Origin: JAHEJJ01 sp965212205
GTDB taxonomy: Bacteria > Bacteroidota > Bacteroidia > Flavobacteriales > Flavobacteriaceae
Reading direction: 5' to 3'
Length of the DNA: 64,000 nt
NCBI GenBank assembly: GCA_965212205.1
Contig: CBDBUX010000011.1
Location: forward strand, 558,001-622,000
Positions 1 to 7,824 of this stretch are shown here, piece after piece. The notes beneath the pieces were generated by a model, which made no database searches, was not told the DNA's origin, and saw only the letters and a program-made list of their open reading frames with translations. The first letter of the stretch is position 1. Each line of letters starts with the position of its first letter. The translations under genes were made by a program, and so were the position numbers.

Positions 1-610
1 AACCCATATACGCAAGAGCGGTACTAAAGCTAGATTTCTTAAGACTCGGCCAATTGTAGGATAGACCTGGTAATTTTTTAGCAAGTTGGTCATATCCATA
101 AATGGTTTTACTTATATATTCTCGCTGGGAATAGGGGAAGACAACCGCCGACGTACTATCGGATGTAATCAGAAGTTGTAATTCATTGGTTTTAGCGATG
201 AGATTCTCAGTGGTTTGAAAAAGCTGCTGTGTGGTATAATTATCTGAAATCCCAAGTGTTTCAGAAATAGGAACCCTGTAATAATTTAAACCCCAGGAAA
301 GGTTAAAGGTAAAATAAGCCACAGCCAGAACCATTACAATATCTCTAAGGACCAATTTCCAATTCTTGGCTAGTGATTTTCCTTTCTTTATCAGGTAGTA
401 AAGCAATCCCAGGATGAGAATGCCGTAGATTAGGTCCCCTACTGAAAAGGGAACCCACCCGAACAGCCCTCTGAAAAAACCGGACCAGAATGGGTAAAAA
501 CCATTGCTATAGTAGCGTTCCACAACTTCCGGATATAGCGCCAGCCATTTAACCAGGATGATCTGAGGTATTATGGATAGTGCAATTCCGTTTTTTAACC
601 GATTTCTCAT
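1..610 (-). CDS. DUF3810 family membrane protein (partial, C-terminus beyond window)
   Basis: Reading the minus strand from the ATG at 610 gives an open frame of 203 codons that runs off the left edge, so the C-terminus is missing. The N-terminal half has three hydrophobic stretches: near residues 8-22, at residues 45-75 around a PFSVGDLIYG motif, and at residues 90-110 ending in NLSWGLNYYR. This layout and the YPEVVERYYSNGFYPFWS segment match the Bacteroidota family DUF3810, which has no established function. It is divergent from pepD. A TAnnTTTG box on the same strand lies only 9 bp upstream of the ATG. The family call comes from recall of its sequence pattern. The function is unknown. Confidence 0.75.
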   Translation of the reverse strand, partial: MRNRLKNGIALSIIPQIILVKWLALYPEVVERYYSNGFYPFWSGFFRGLFGWVPFSVGDLIYGILILGLLYYLIKKGKSLAKNWKLVLRDIVMVLAVAYFTFNLSWGLNYYRVPISETLGISDNYTTQQLFQTTENLIAKTNELQLLITSDSTSAVVFPYSQREYISKTIYGYDQLAKKLPGLSYNWPSLKKSSFSTALAYMG

Positions 611-618
611 CTGAATTT

Positions 619-626
619 CAAAAATA
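619..626 (-). promoter_or_regulatory. Bacteroidota -7 box for the DUF3810 gene
   Basis: The minus strand reads TATTTTTG, an exact match to the Bacteroidota -7 consensus TAnnTTTG. It lies 9 bp before the ATG at 610, so the transcript would have almost no leader. No clear -33 TTG was found. Confidence 0.4.
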
Positions 627-730
627 ATATAATTCTATCTCAATGAGTATCGGAGAGGTTTATACAAATACAGTAAGGCAAATGGTACTTTTTTTGATGT
701 GAAAGCCGCGCAGATTTGGAAGTCTTGATG

Positions 731-738
731 TATTTTTG
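731..738 (+). promoter_or_regulatory. Bacteroidota -7 box for pepD
   Basis: TATTTTTG matches TAnnTTTG exactly, 18 bp upstream of the pepD ATG. The 146-bp gap between the two divergent genes holds nothing else that I recognise. Confidence 0.55.
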
Positions 739-756
739 GGGGATTGAAACAATTCT

Positions 757-2217
757 ATGAATACAGAGATCCTCAATTTAGAACCCAGACCAGTCTGGAG
801 AAATTTTTCGGCCCTGAATGCGGTTCCGAGACCATCGAAAAAAGAAGAGCGAGTAATCCAGTTCATGACGGAGTTTGGCAATGGTTTAGGACTCGAAACC
901 TTGGTAGACAAGGTAGGTAATGTGATTATCAGGAAGCCTGCCACAAAAGGTTTGGAAGACCGTCAGATGGTGGTATTACAGTCGCACCTAGATATGGTAC
1001 ACCAAAAAAATGCTGCCACCAACTTTGATTTCGATACCGAAGGGATCAGAATGATTATCGATGGAGACTGGGTAAAAGCAAAAGGGACAACCCTTGGGGC
1101 AGATAATGGTATGGGGGTAGCCGCAATTATGGCGCTGTTGGAGAGCAAGGATATACCACATCCGGCCCTGGAAGCCTTGTTTACTATAGACGAGGAAACC
1201 GGGATGACAGGAGCCATGGGTCTAGAAGGAGGATTATTGCAAGGCAGCATACTCTTAAACCTCGACACAGAGGAAGACGATGAAATCGATATCGGCTGTG
1301 CAGGAGGAATAGATATTACGGCAGAAAGGAACTACAGGGAAGAGGAAATCCCGGAACAAGATAGCTGCTATAATATATTGGTAAAGGGCTTAAAAGGCGG
1401 TCATAGTGGGATGGATATCCACCGCGGATTGGGAAATGCCAATAAGATCATGAATCGTATCCTTTTGAATTCAATGGAAGAATTCAACATCGGACTAATG
1501 GAGCTAAACGGCGGGGGGCTGAGAAATGCGATTCCACGAGAAAGTACGGCGGTCATTTATGTTCCCGGTAAGACCGTAGATGCCTTTAAAGGACAACTCT
1601 CACAATGGACTAAAACCATTAAAGATGAATTGGCGGTTACCGAACCCGGACTTATCATCGAACTAGCTCCGGCCAGTACTGCAAAGAGGGTAGTAGCAGC
1701 GGAGGATCTCTCCCAACTACTTCGAACAGTATATGCCATGCACAACGGGGTATATGCCATGAGCACCAGCATTCCTGATCTGGTAGAGACTTCCAACAAC
1801 ATAGCGAGAGTTAGTGCCAAAGAAGGCAAAATGTCTATACAATGCCTCACCCGTTCTTCGGTAAATTCGGCCAAGACAGACCTTGCAGAAAGCTTGAGAT
1901 CGGCTTTAGTATTGGGCGGATTTTCGGTGAAACTGAGTGGGGAATATCCTGGTTGGAAACCGAATCCTGATTCGGCAATTCTAAAAGTACTTACCAGGAG
2001 ATATGAGGCTTTGTTCGGTCAGAAACCCGAAGTAGTAGCCTGTCATGCTGGATTGGAATGCGGTATTTTGGGGCAAAACTATCCGGAGATGGATATGATC
2101 AGCTTTGGCCCGAACATTAAAGGAGCTCATTCTCCTGATGAAAGAGTAGAGATAAAGTCGGTTCAAAAATTCTGGAACTACCTGCTCGATATCCTTGCCC
2201 ACATACCGGCGGCTTAG
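757..2217 (+). CDS. pepD: PepD-type aminoacyl-histidine dipeptidase (M20 metallopeptidase)
   Basis: A 486-residue cytosolic di-zinc peptidase that would split Xaa-His and other dipeptides. The M20 metal ligands are visible in order: His in QSHLDMVHQ (near residue 78), Asp in GADNGMGVAA (near 117), the Glu pair in IDEETGMTGA (near 147), Asp in LNLDTEED (near 170), and the C-terminal His in KGAHSPDERV (near 460). The lid-domain His lies in GGHSGMDIHRG. Length fits the PepD family (about 480-500). It begins at the only sensible ATG, 18 bp after a TAnnTTTG box, and is probably monocistronic. All catalytic positions are intact. Exact substrate preference cannot be read from sequence. Confidence 0.93.
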   Translation: MNTEILNLEPRPVWRNFSALNAVPRPSKKEERVIQFMTEFGNGLGLETLVDKVGNVIIRKPATKGLEDRQMVVLQSHLDMVHQKNAATNFDFDTEGIRMIIDGDWVKAKGTTLGADNGMGVAAIMALLESKDIPHPALEALFTIDEETGMTGAMGLEGGLLQGSILLNLDTEEDDEIDIGCAGGIDITAERNYREEEIPEQDSCYNILVKGLKGGHSGMDIHRGLGNANKIMNRILLNSMEEFNIGLMELNGGGLRNAIPRESTAVIYVPGKTVDAFKGQLSQWTKTIKDELAVTEPGLIIELAPASTAKRVVAAEDLSQLLRTVYAMHNGVYAMSTSIPDLVETSNNIARVSAKEGKMSIQCLTRSSVNSAKTDLAESLRSALVLGGFSVKLSGEYPGWKPNPDSAILKVLTRRYEALFGQKPEVVACHAGLECGILGQNYPEMDMISFGPNIKGAHSPDERVEIKSVQKFWNYLLDILAHIPAA

Positions 2218-2303
2218 ATTAAACGCTATTGTCTGTCAACTAATTAGAACCAGTTTCGTCAAAAATTCCTAACTTTAATAGGAATCGCAAAAGGACGACG
2301 ACT

Positions 2304-2768
2304 ATGGGTATCAAAAGTTTTCAGGGACCACGTAAGAAACCACAAAGTGAGGAGGTTCCTCTTAGGGTAAGAGACTATATGACCAAAAAATTGATCACTT
2401 TCAACCCGGAGCAGTCGGTAGAGGAAGTTATCGAAGAACTCATCCGCTACAAGATAAGCGGGGGTCCGGTAGTGAACGATAGGAATGAACTGGTCGGAAT
2501 TATTTCTGAAGGGGATTGTATCCGACATGTGAGTGAGAGCCGATACCACAATTTGCCGGGTGAAATCAGAAAAGTGGAACAGCATATGGCCAAAAATGTG
2601 GAAACCATTGATGGTGACATGAATATTTTCGACGCTGCCAATAAGTTCCTTAATGATCGAAGGCGACGTTTTCCCATAGTGGAAGACGGAGTTCTTGTAG
2701 GTCAGATCTCCCAGAAAGATATACTTAAAGCCACTCTTTCGCTTAAATCTCAGAATTGGAAGAAATAG
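2304..2768 (+). CDS. CBS domain-pair protein
   Basis: A 154-residue protein made almost entirely of two CBS motifs: VRDYMTKKLITFNPEQSVEE (residues about 22-80) and EQHMAKNVETIDGDMNIFDA (about 90-148). CBS pairs usually bind adenine nucleotides or S-adenosylmethionine and act as regulatory modules. No attached enzyme or membrane domain is present, so it must act as a free sensor or partner. A purine-rich AAAAGGACG lies upstream of the ATG. The gene ends at a strong bidirectional terminator. Partner and ligand are unknown. Confidence 0.85.
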   Translation: MGIKSFQGPRKKPQSEEVPLRVRDYMTKKLITFNPEQSVEEVIEELIRYKISGGPVVNDRNELVGIISEGDCIRHVSESRYHNLPGEIRKVEQHMAKNVETIDGDMNIFDAANKFLNDRRRRFPIVEDGVLVGQISQKDILKATLSLKSQNWKK

Positions 2769-2791
2769 AATATATATTTAGTTGGATATAA

Positions 2792-2816
2792 AAAAACCGC
2801 GCTAGGCGCGGTTTTT
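2792..2816. terminator. Bidirectional intrinsic terminator between the CBS gene and the cyclophilin-FKBP gene
   Basis: A perfect 11-bp inverted repeat (AAAAACCGCGC / GCGCGGTTTTT) surrounds a TAG loop, with a T run on either strand. It sits between two convergent genes and serves both. Confidence 0.92.
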
Positions 2817-2818
2817 AT

Positions 2819-3940
2819 TTATTCTATGATCTCAACGATTTCAAGATCGAAGATCAATTCGGAATTTGGTGGTATGGGTCCGCCCCCTTGTGGTCCTAAC
2901 CCCAGATGGGATGGGATAAACAATCTATGTTTGTCTCCTACTTTCATGCGTAAAAGGCCTTCTTTGAAGCCTGGGATCAAAGGTGCATCAGGACTATAGG
3001 TCATGGGTAAGGGGGTGAATCCGTCTCTGTGAACACGACTGATCTGTTCCATATTACCGAATTTTTCGGCAACGTCTTCTTCGCTCGTATCAAAAAGAAC
3101 ACCATTGGAGAGCCATCCGGCATAATTCACCAAAACACTATCCCCGGTTTTGGGCGCCGGACCTTGTCCTTCGCGGATTACCTGAATCTTTAATCCTGAA
3201 GGCAATTCTTCAGCCTGATTTTTTTGTGCTGCGACCTCGGTTACAAAATCGTTCTTAACTTTCTTCATTTCCTCCAGTAGTCGCTCTTCCTCCCCGAAAT
3301 AATCGCTAAGTACTCCGACAGCATCGAACTTCTTGGCATCCTTGCCTTTTCGCACGATTTCTACATTATTCATCACCACATCCTCTACGGGTATATCTTT
3401 TCGGGTAGCCTCCTGATAGGTCTTCACTCTTGCAATGGTATCTACTACTTCCAATCCGGAGATCACTTCCCCAAAAACCGTATGCCTGCCATCGAGGAAT
3501 GGCGTTTCTTTATGTGTGATAAAAAACTGACTTCCATTGGTTTTAGGTCCGGCGTTGGCCATAGATAAAATACCTGCTTTGTAATGGGTAAGTGAATCGT
3601 TGATCTCATCCTTAAAGCGATACCCGGGATTTCCACTTCCGGTGCCAGTTGGATCTCCACCCTGGATCATAAAATCCTGAATCACCCTGTGGAAAGTAAC
3701 CCCGTTATAATATTTCTTTTCCTTGTATTCATCGCTTACAAAGGGGTTAGTACCTTCTGCCAGGGCGATGAAATTTGCAACGGTGACCGGTGTTTTTTCG
3801 TGTTCGAGCCTAACGATAATATCGCCACGGTTGGTTTGAATATCCGCGTAGATGCCATCGGCCAGATCGGTATACTTGCTCGATTTGCAACTCGTTAGTG
3901 AAATCAGGACAAGGATTATAAAAGCATATGCGTACTTCAT
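2819..3940 (-). CDS. Lipoprotein with fused cyclophilin and FKBP peptidyl-prolyl isomerase domains
   Basis: I place the start at 3940 because it gives a clean lipoprotein signal (MKYAYAFIILVLISLTSC, Cys at 18). The longer frame adds 14 residues that spoil it. Residues about 28-200 are a cyclophilin domain with VTFHRVIQDFMIQGGDPTG and GSQFFITHKETPFLDGRHTVFG. After a charged linker, residues about 255-373 are an FKBP domain (GDSVLVNYAGWL, PGFKEGLLRMKVGDK). Both fold types catalyse proline isomerisation, so this 373-residue protein probably helps fold exported proteins in the periplasm or at a membrane. It lies 10 bp downstream of gldI, which encodes a second FKBP lipoprotein, and is likely cotranscribed with it. 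Confidence 0.92.
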   Translation of the reverse strand: MKYAYAFIILVLISLTSCKSSKYTDLADGIYADIQTNRGDIIVRLEHEKTPVTVANFIALAEGTNPFVSDEYKEKKYYNGVTFHRVIQDFMIQGGDPTGTGSGNPGYRFKDEINDSLTHYKAGILSMANAGPKTNGSQFFITHKETPFLDGRHTVFGEVISGLEVVDTIARVKTYQEATRKDIPVEDVVMNNVEIVRKGKDAKKFDAVGVLSDYFGEEERLLEEMKKVKNDFVTEVAAQKNQAEELPSGLKIQVIREGQGPAPKTGDSVLVNYAGWLSNGVLFDTSEEDVAEKFGNMEQISRVHRDGFTPLPMTYSPDAPLIPGFKEGLLRMKVGDKHRLFIPSHLGLGPQGGGPIPPNSELIFDLEIVEIIE

Positions 3941-3950
3941 AGTGTAAGAT

Positions 3951-4502
3951 TTAATTAGGAATACTGTCTTTTGATTGTTCAATGTCTATAATGGTTACTG
4001 TAGATTTAAGCGGAACATTGTGTCCGATACGATTATTGTCTCCATGATAACCAAATGCCAGATGGGAGGGTAGCAGAAATGTAGCCGTCTCACCTTTTTG
4101 TAAAAGTTTGACCCCCATTCTAAGGCCGGGAAAAAGTTCCTCGCGGTCTACGAGGTATTCTATTGTACCAATCTCCTCCTGTGTATATAAGGTATCATTT
4201 TGCAGACTGAGTATATTGTAGGTCATGGTTACCAGGTCGTTCTCTTCGGGAAGATAACCAGGAGTTGGAACTTGCTGTTGATAAATATACCAGGCCCCGA
4301 AGTCGGTACTGAAATATTCCCTGGTACTATCGGCGGCGATCATAGAAGCTATGTGTTTCTCCTGGCTGGCCAGGAGCTCACGGTTGCGTTCTACAGATTG
4401 TTTGATAAAACTACCTGTTTTAACTTCTACAGGTTTGCGCGCCTCAGGGCCTCCACAATGGGCAAAAAGCAACCCCAATAATATATAGGGAATATATCTC
4501 AT
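3951..4502 (-). CDS. gldI: Gliding motility-associated FKBP-type isomerase lipoprotein GldI
   Basis: A 183-residue lipoprotein (signal MRYIPYILLGLLFAHC) with one FKBP domain over residues about 85-178: ENDLVTMTYNILSLQNDTLY, ELFPGLRMGVKLLQKGE and FLLPSHLAFGYHGD. Size, signal and sequence fit GldI, which is needed for gliding in Flavobacterium johnsoniae and is thought to fold components of the gliding/T9SS machinery. The start overlaps the stop of the upstream DHH gene by 4 bp (ATGA), so the two are translationally coupled. It fits with the giant T9SS-exported protein at 37.9-46.2 kb. Confidence 0.88.
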   Translation of the reverse strand: MRYIPYILLGLLFAHCGGPEARKPVEVKTGSFIKQSVERNRELLASQEKHIASMIAADSTREYFSTDFGAWYIYQQQVPTPGYLPEENDLVTMTYNILSLQNDTLYTQEEIGTIEYLVDREELFPGLRMGVKLLQKGETATFLLPSHLAFGYHGDNNRIGHNVPLKSTVTIIDIEQSKDSIPN

Positions 4503-5515
4503 ACGTCCAGTTGTTCTTTATAATCCAATAATAGTTGTCGAAATCGATCAACCGTTTCGCTCAGGCTGAGATCACTTCTTCCCCCTGCTGCATTGGTATG
4601 CCCCCCGCCGTTAAAGTGGCTGCGTGCAAAATCATTGACTGAAAAATCTCCCTGTGAACGTAGCGATATTTTAATATAACCTTCATCCCGATTCTCGATA
4701 AAGATCACCGCGAATATAATTCCTTCGAGCGTCAGGCCATAGTTCACAAACCCTTCGGTGTCGCCCTTTTTATAATTAAACTCATCCATTTCATCTTGCA
4801 GGAGCGTAATATAGGCGGTGCTGTACTCCTCCAATATTACCAGGTTGTTTAAAGCCCTGCCGAGCAAATGCAATCGATCCGGAGTATTGTTGTCAAAGAT
4901 CTTTTGGTGAATGCTGCTGCTATCGATTCCTTTGTCGATGAGATCGGCGACCACGCGATGGGTACGACCACTGGTAGAAGGGTACTTAAAAGATCCGGTA
5001 TCGGTAAGAATTCCTGCATAGATACACTGCGCCATATTTTCATCCAGGCCATCCCGATCTCCAAGAAATTCAATGAAATTATATACCATTTCACAGGTAG
5101 AGCTCATGGTCACGTCGGAATACATAACCCGTGCGTAATCATGTGGTGCCTGGTGGTGATCGATCATTATAATATCTGCTCCTGTATTTTCAAAAGCAGA
5201 TTGCATGTCGCCAATTCTGCCCAGATCATTAAAGTCCAGGGTAAAGATCAGTTGGGCCTCTTCAATGATTTTCTTCGAAGCTTCCTTTTTCTTGTCGAAA
5301 ATCAGGATTTGGTCTACCCCGGGCATCCATTTTAAGAATTTGGGAAAGTCATTGGGAACGATAACATGTACATTATGCTCAAATTGCCTGAGATAATGCC
5401 AGAGGGCCAGGCTGCTTCCAATGGCGTCACCATCAGGGTTTTTATGTGGGGTGATCACGATACTTTTCGGTACTGACAGCAATTCTTTTACCAGCTGGAG
5501 CTCCTCTGAATTCAT
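4499..5515 (-). CDS. DHH/DHHA1 phosphoesterase (NrnA-like oligoribonuclease/pAp phosphatase)
   Basis: A 338-residue cytosolic phosphoesterase. The N-terminal DHH domain shows ITPHKNPDGDAIGSSLAL, LDFNDLGRIG and the name-giving MIDHHQAPHDYA. The DHHA1 domain ends in HFNGGGHTNAAGG. This is the NrnA pattern: degradation of nano-RNAs and of 3'-phosphoadenosine 5'-phosphate from sulfate metabolism. The start at 5515 (MNSEELQ) is preferred over one 11 codons upstream, whose extra residues do not resemble the family. A minus-strand TATCTTTG box (5521-5528) sits just before this ATG, which suggests a very short or absent leader. Confidence 0.88.
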   Translation of the reverse strand: MNSEELQLVKELLSVPKSIVITPHKNPDGDAIGSSLALWHYLRQFEHNVHVIVPNDFPKFLKWMPGVDQILIFDKKKEASKKIIEEAQLIFTLDFNDLGRIGDMQSAFENTGADIIMIDHHQAPHDYARVMYSDVTMSSTCEMVYNFIEFLGDRDGLDENMAQCIYAGILTDTGSFKYPSTSGRTHRVVADLIDKGIDSSSIHQKIFDNNTPDRLHLLGRALNNLVILEEYSTAYITLLQDEMDEFNYKKGDTEGFVNYGLTLEGIIFAVIFIENRDEGYIKISLRSQGDFSVNDFARSHFNGGGHTNAAGGRSDLSLSETVDRFRQLLLDYKEQLDV

Positions 5516-5520
5516 GCGCG

Positions 5521-5528
5521 CAAAGATA
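5521..5528 (-). promoter_or_regulatory. Bacteroidota -7 box for the DHH-gldI-PPIase operon
   Basis: The minus strand reads TATCTTTG (TAnnTTTG), only 5 bp before the ATG at 5515. If used, transcription would begin close to the start codon. Confidence 0.4.
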
Positions 5529-5592
5529 CAATTTAATACCATAGTCATATGGTATAAAAGATTAATTTTACCCTAACAAATAACCGGTAATC

Positions 5593-6621
5593 ATGTCATA
5601 TAGAGGCTTATTCCTGATTTTGATCTTACTCATTTCTTCATGTAAGTCGGGTGTTAGCACCAGGTCCGAATCCAACCCCACTAGCAGCTTTACTATTGCT
5701 TTCGGCTCCTGCAACAAGCTCGAACTTCCCAACGCCTTATGGGACGATGTTCTGGCGGCAAAGCCGGATATCTGGATTTGGGGAGGAGACAATATCTATG
5801 CTGATACAGACGATGTAGCAGCGATTTCATCCATGTATGAAGCACAAAAAAAAGTAGCCGGATATCAACAACTACGTGCTGAAATTCCTATTATCGGAAC
5901 CTGGGACGACCATGATTATGGATTGAATGATGGTGGAATCGAATGGATAATTAAAGAGGACAGTCAGAAGGCATTTCTCGATTTTCTGGATGTTCCTGCC
6001 AAAAGTCCGCTAAGGGAGAGACAAGGTATCTATGCGGCACATGAGTATACGCGAGCTGAAGGGGCGATTAAAGTATTTGTTTTGGATACCCGATACTTCC
6101 GTACAGCATTGACTAAAGATCCGAGCGGCCAAAAAAGATACTTACCGAATCGGTCCGGGGAGGGTACTATTTTGGGAGAGCAACAATGGAAGTGGCTCGA
6201 GAATGAATTGAATACATCAAAGGCCGATTTTAATATCCTGGTGAGCAGTATTCAGTTCATCTCCGATCAGCACGGGTTTGAAGCTTGGGGAAATTTTCCC
6301 GCCGAAGTAGCCCGAATGAAGCGTTTGGTAATAGACTCTGGTGCGAAAGGCGTCATAATATTATCAGGCGACAGGCATATATCGGAATTCTCGAGCATCG
6401 GTCTAAATGGTCTTCCTTATCCGCTGATCGATTTCACCAGTAGCGGATTAACCCATGTTTATTCAGGGTTTTCAGGTGAGCCTAATCCGTATCGGCGCGG
6501 AGAAGTGATCAGCAAAGAGAGTTTCGGTTTGGTGAACTTTAATCTTGCGACTAAGCAGGTTGTTTTTGAGATCGTGGGTGATGGGGGAAGGATACTGGCA
6601 AGACTCGAACAGCGGTATTAA
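5593..6621 (+). CDS. PhoD-like metallophosphatase/phosphodiesterase lipoprotein
   Basis: A 342-residue exported enzyme with a lipoprotein signal (MSYRGLFLILILLISSC). The metallophosphoesterase core shows AFGSCNK (residues about 36-42), WIWGGDNIYADTDD (about 66-79), IGTWDDHDYGLNDGG (about 105-119) and LSGDRHISEFS (about 256-266). These supply the metal-binding Asp, Asn and His residues of the PhoD family, which hydrolyses phosphate mono- or diesters outside the cytoplasm. The protein lacks the long N-terminal domain of Bacillus PhoD. It stands alone between a divergent operon and ndk. The substrate is unknown. Confidence 0.88.
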   Translation: MSYRGLFLILILLISSCKSGVSTRSESNPTSSFTIAFGSCNKLELPNALWDDVLAAKPDIWIWGGDNIYADTDDVAAISSMYEAQKKVAGYQQLRAEIPIIGTWDDHDYGLNDGGIEWIIKEDSQKAFLDFLDVPAKSPLRERQGIYAAHEYTRAEGAIKVFVLDTRYFRTALTKDPSGQKRYLPNRSGEGTILGEQQWKWLENELNTSKADFNILVSSIQFISDQHGFEAWGNFPAEVARMKRLVIDSGAKGVIILSGDRHISEFSSIGLNGLPYPLIDFTSSGLTHVYSGFSGEPNPYRRGEVISKESFGLVNFNLATKQVVFEIVGDGGRILARLEQRY

Positions 6622-6646
6622 TGTTGCGGGTTGAAGTCAGAAAGTG

Positions 6647-6654
6647 TATTTTTG
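6647..6654 (+). promoter_or_regulatory. Bacteroidota promoter for ndk
   Basis: TATTTTTG matches TAnnTTTG and lies 16 bp upstream of the ndk ATG. A TTG at 6624-6626 is 20 bp further upstream, close to the usual -33 spacing. Confidence 0.6.
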
Positions 6655-6670
6655 CCCAAAATTTTTCAGA

Positions 6671-7093
6671 ATGTCAGGAAACAGAACATTTACCATGATC
6701 AAGCCAGACGCCGTTGAAAATGGCTATATCGGTCCTATACTTGCCAAAATAAGCTCTGCTGGTTTCAAGATCGTTGCCATGAAGTTCACTCAGCTCAGTA
6801 GGAGAGATGCCCGTGAATTTTATGCCATTCACAAAGATCGCCCGTTTTTCGATGAATTGATCCGGTTCATGACCAGGGGACCCATAGTTTCCGCAATCCT
6901 GGAAAAGGACAATGCCGTTGAAGATTTCAGAGCGTTGATCGGGGCCACCAATCCTCAGGAAGCTGCCGAGGGGACGATCAGGAAATTATATGCCAAGGAT
7001 ATCGGTGAGAATGCGGTTCATGGTTCCGATAGTGATGACAACGCCGCCATCGAGGGGGCTTTTCATTTCTCTGGCAGAGAGATTTATAGCTAA
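6671..7093 (+). CDS. ndk: Nucleoside diphosphate kinase
   Basis: A 140-residue enzyme that passes the gamma-phosphate of ATP to nucleoside diphosphates through a phospho-histidine. It has the N-terminal RTFTMIKPDAVENGYIG, the HKDRPFFDELIRFMTRGP segment and the active-site region ENAVHGSDSDDNA, with the catalytic His in VHGSDS. The start is MSGNRTF at 6671. A frame nine codons longer would place the -7 promoter box inside the gene. The length is typical of the family. Confidence 0.96.
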   Translation: MSGNRTFTMIKPDAVENGYIGPILAKISSAGFKIVAMKFTQLSRRDAREFYAIHKDRPFFDELIRFMTRGPIVSAILEKDNAVEDFRALIGATNPQEAAEGTIRKLYAKDIGENAVHGSDSDDNAAIEGAFHFSGREIYS

Positions 7094-7116
7094 GCACTTT
7101 TAATAGAAACAGGTCA

Positions 7117-7410
7117 TCATCGCAAGATTAATTTGTGGATGAGATCTTTTCCAAGCGCTTCGTTGAGTAAGGCTATTATTTTAGAACGTCCCAGGCTCAA
7201 TTCTTCTCTCAGTACCGAGGAAGATAATGCTACGTAAAGCGTGTCTCCTTTGAGTTGTACAGCGGTGGTATACTTACTAACACCAGGGCCCATGGCGTCT
7301 TTCCAGACCTCGCCAACCCTTATCTGATCGATACCTTTTTGCAACTTGTTGGATTCTATGAATTCTGCCAAAGCCTGCTTTAAACTTCTATGCTCCTCTT
7401 TTCTGCTCAC
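7117..7410 (-). CDS. DUF721/DciA-like protein
   Basis: A 97-residue basic protein with the DUF721 core: VGEVWKDAMGPGVSKYTTAVQLKGDTLYVALSS around residues 28-60, then LREELSLGRSKIIALLNEALG. DUF721 includes DciA, the helicase loader of bacteria without DnaC, so a role in replication initiation is plausible. It starts with GTG inside a 4-bp overlap (GTGA) with the lipocalin-like gene, and that gene follows recF by 1 bp. Linkage to recF supports a DNA-replication role. The helicase-loader function is inferred from the family. Confidence 0.8.
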   Translation of the reverse strand: MSRKEEHRSLKQALAEFIESNKLQKGIDQIRVGEVWKDAMGPGVSKYTTAVQLKGDTLYVALSSSVLREELSLGRSKIIALLNEALGKDLIHKLILR

Positions 7411-7823
7411 TTTTCCAGTATTGCTTTAAATCTCTTATAATGGTAGGCCACACCTTCCGGGTTCTTTAAGATCATCTGGTCATTATCAATACCTGCGATC
7501 TCTTCTTCCCATTGGCTCATATCGTTGGTATAATGCATCCTAAAGGTACTTCTTTCATTCGATATTTCGAACAGCTCCGCATCATCCGATGTGGTATATG
7601 TACCATCCAAATTAGGTCGTACTTTCTTTCTGAACCCCCTAAGATCCTGGTATTCGATGTAGTCAATGGTACTGTTCACAGTGTACTCCTTGGTTTGGCC
7701 ATCGGGGAAGACCACCTTCTCGATTTCCCAGTACCCGTTAAGATGGTCGAGGTCGTTAACGGACAGTTTATTATCGCATCCGGAAAGAACGACAAAGATA
7801 ATAACAAGGCTTAGGGAACGCAT
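7407..7823 (-). CDS. Lipocalin-like lipoprotein
   Basis: A 138-residue lipoprotein (signal MRSLSLVIIFVVLSGC). The first domain motif is LNGYWEIEKVVFPDGQTKEY near residues 28-47, the GxW-type opening of lipocalin-like domains. Alternating beta-strand segments follow to the end. Its ligand and role are unknown. It sits between recF (1-bp gap) and the DUF721 gene (4-bp overlap), so it is made from the same transcript although nothing in it suggests DNA metabolism. Confidence 0.75.
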   Translation of the reverse strand: MRSLSLVIIFVVLSGCDNKLSVNDLDHLNGYWEIEKVVFPDGQTKEYTVNSTIDYIEYQDLRGFRKKVRPNLDGTYTTSDDAELFEISNERSTFRMHYTNDMSQWEEEIAGIDNDQMILKNPEGVAYHYKRFKAILEK

Positions 7824-7824
7824 A

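Noticed and set aside
660..944. 94-residue minus-strand open frame over the pepD start
   Set aside because: Covers the pepD promoter and start, both well supported on the plus strand.
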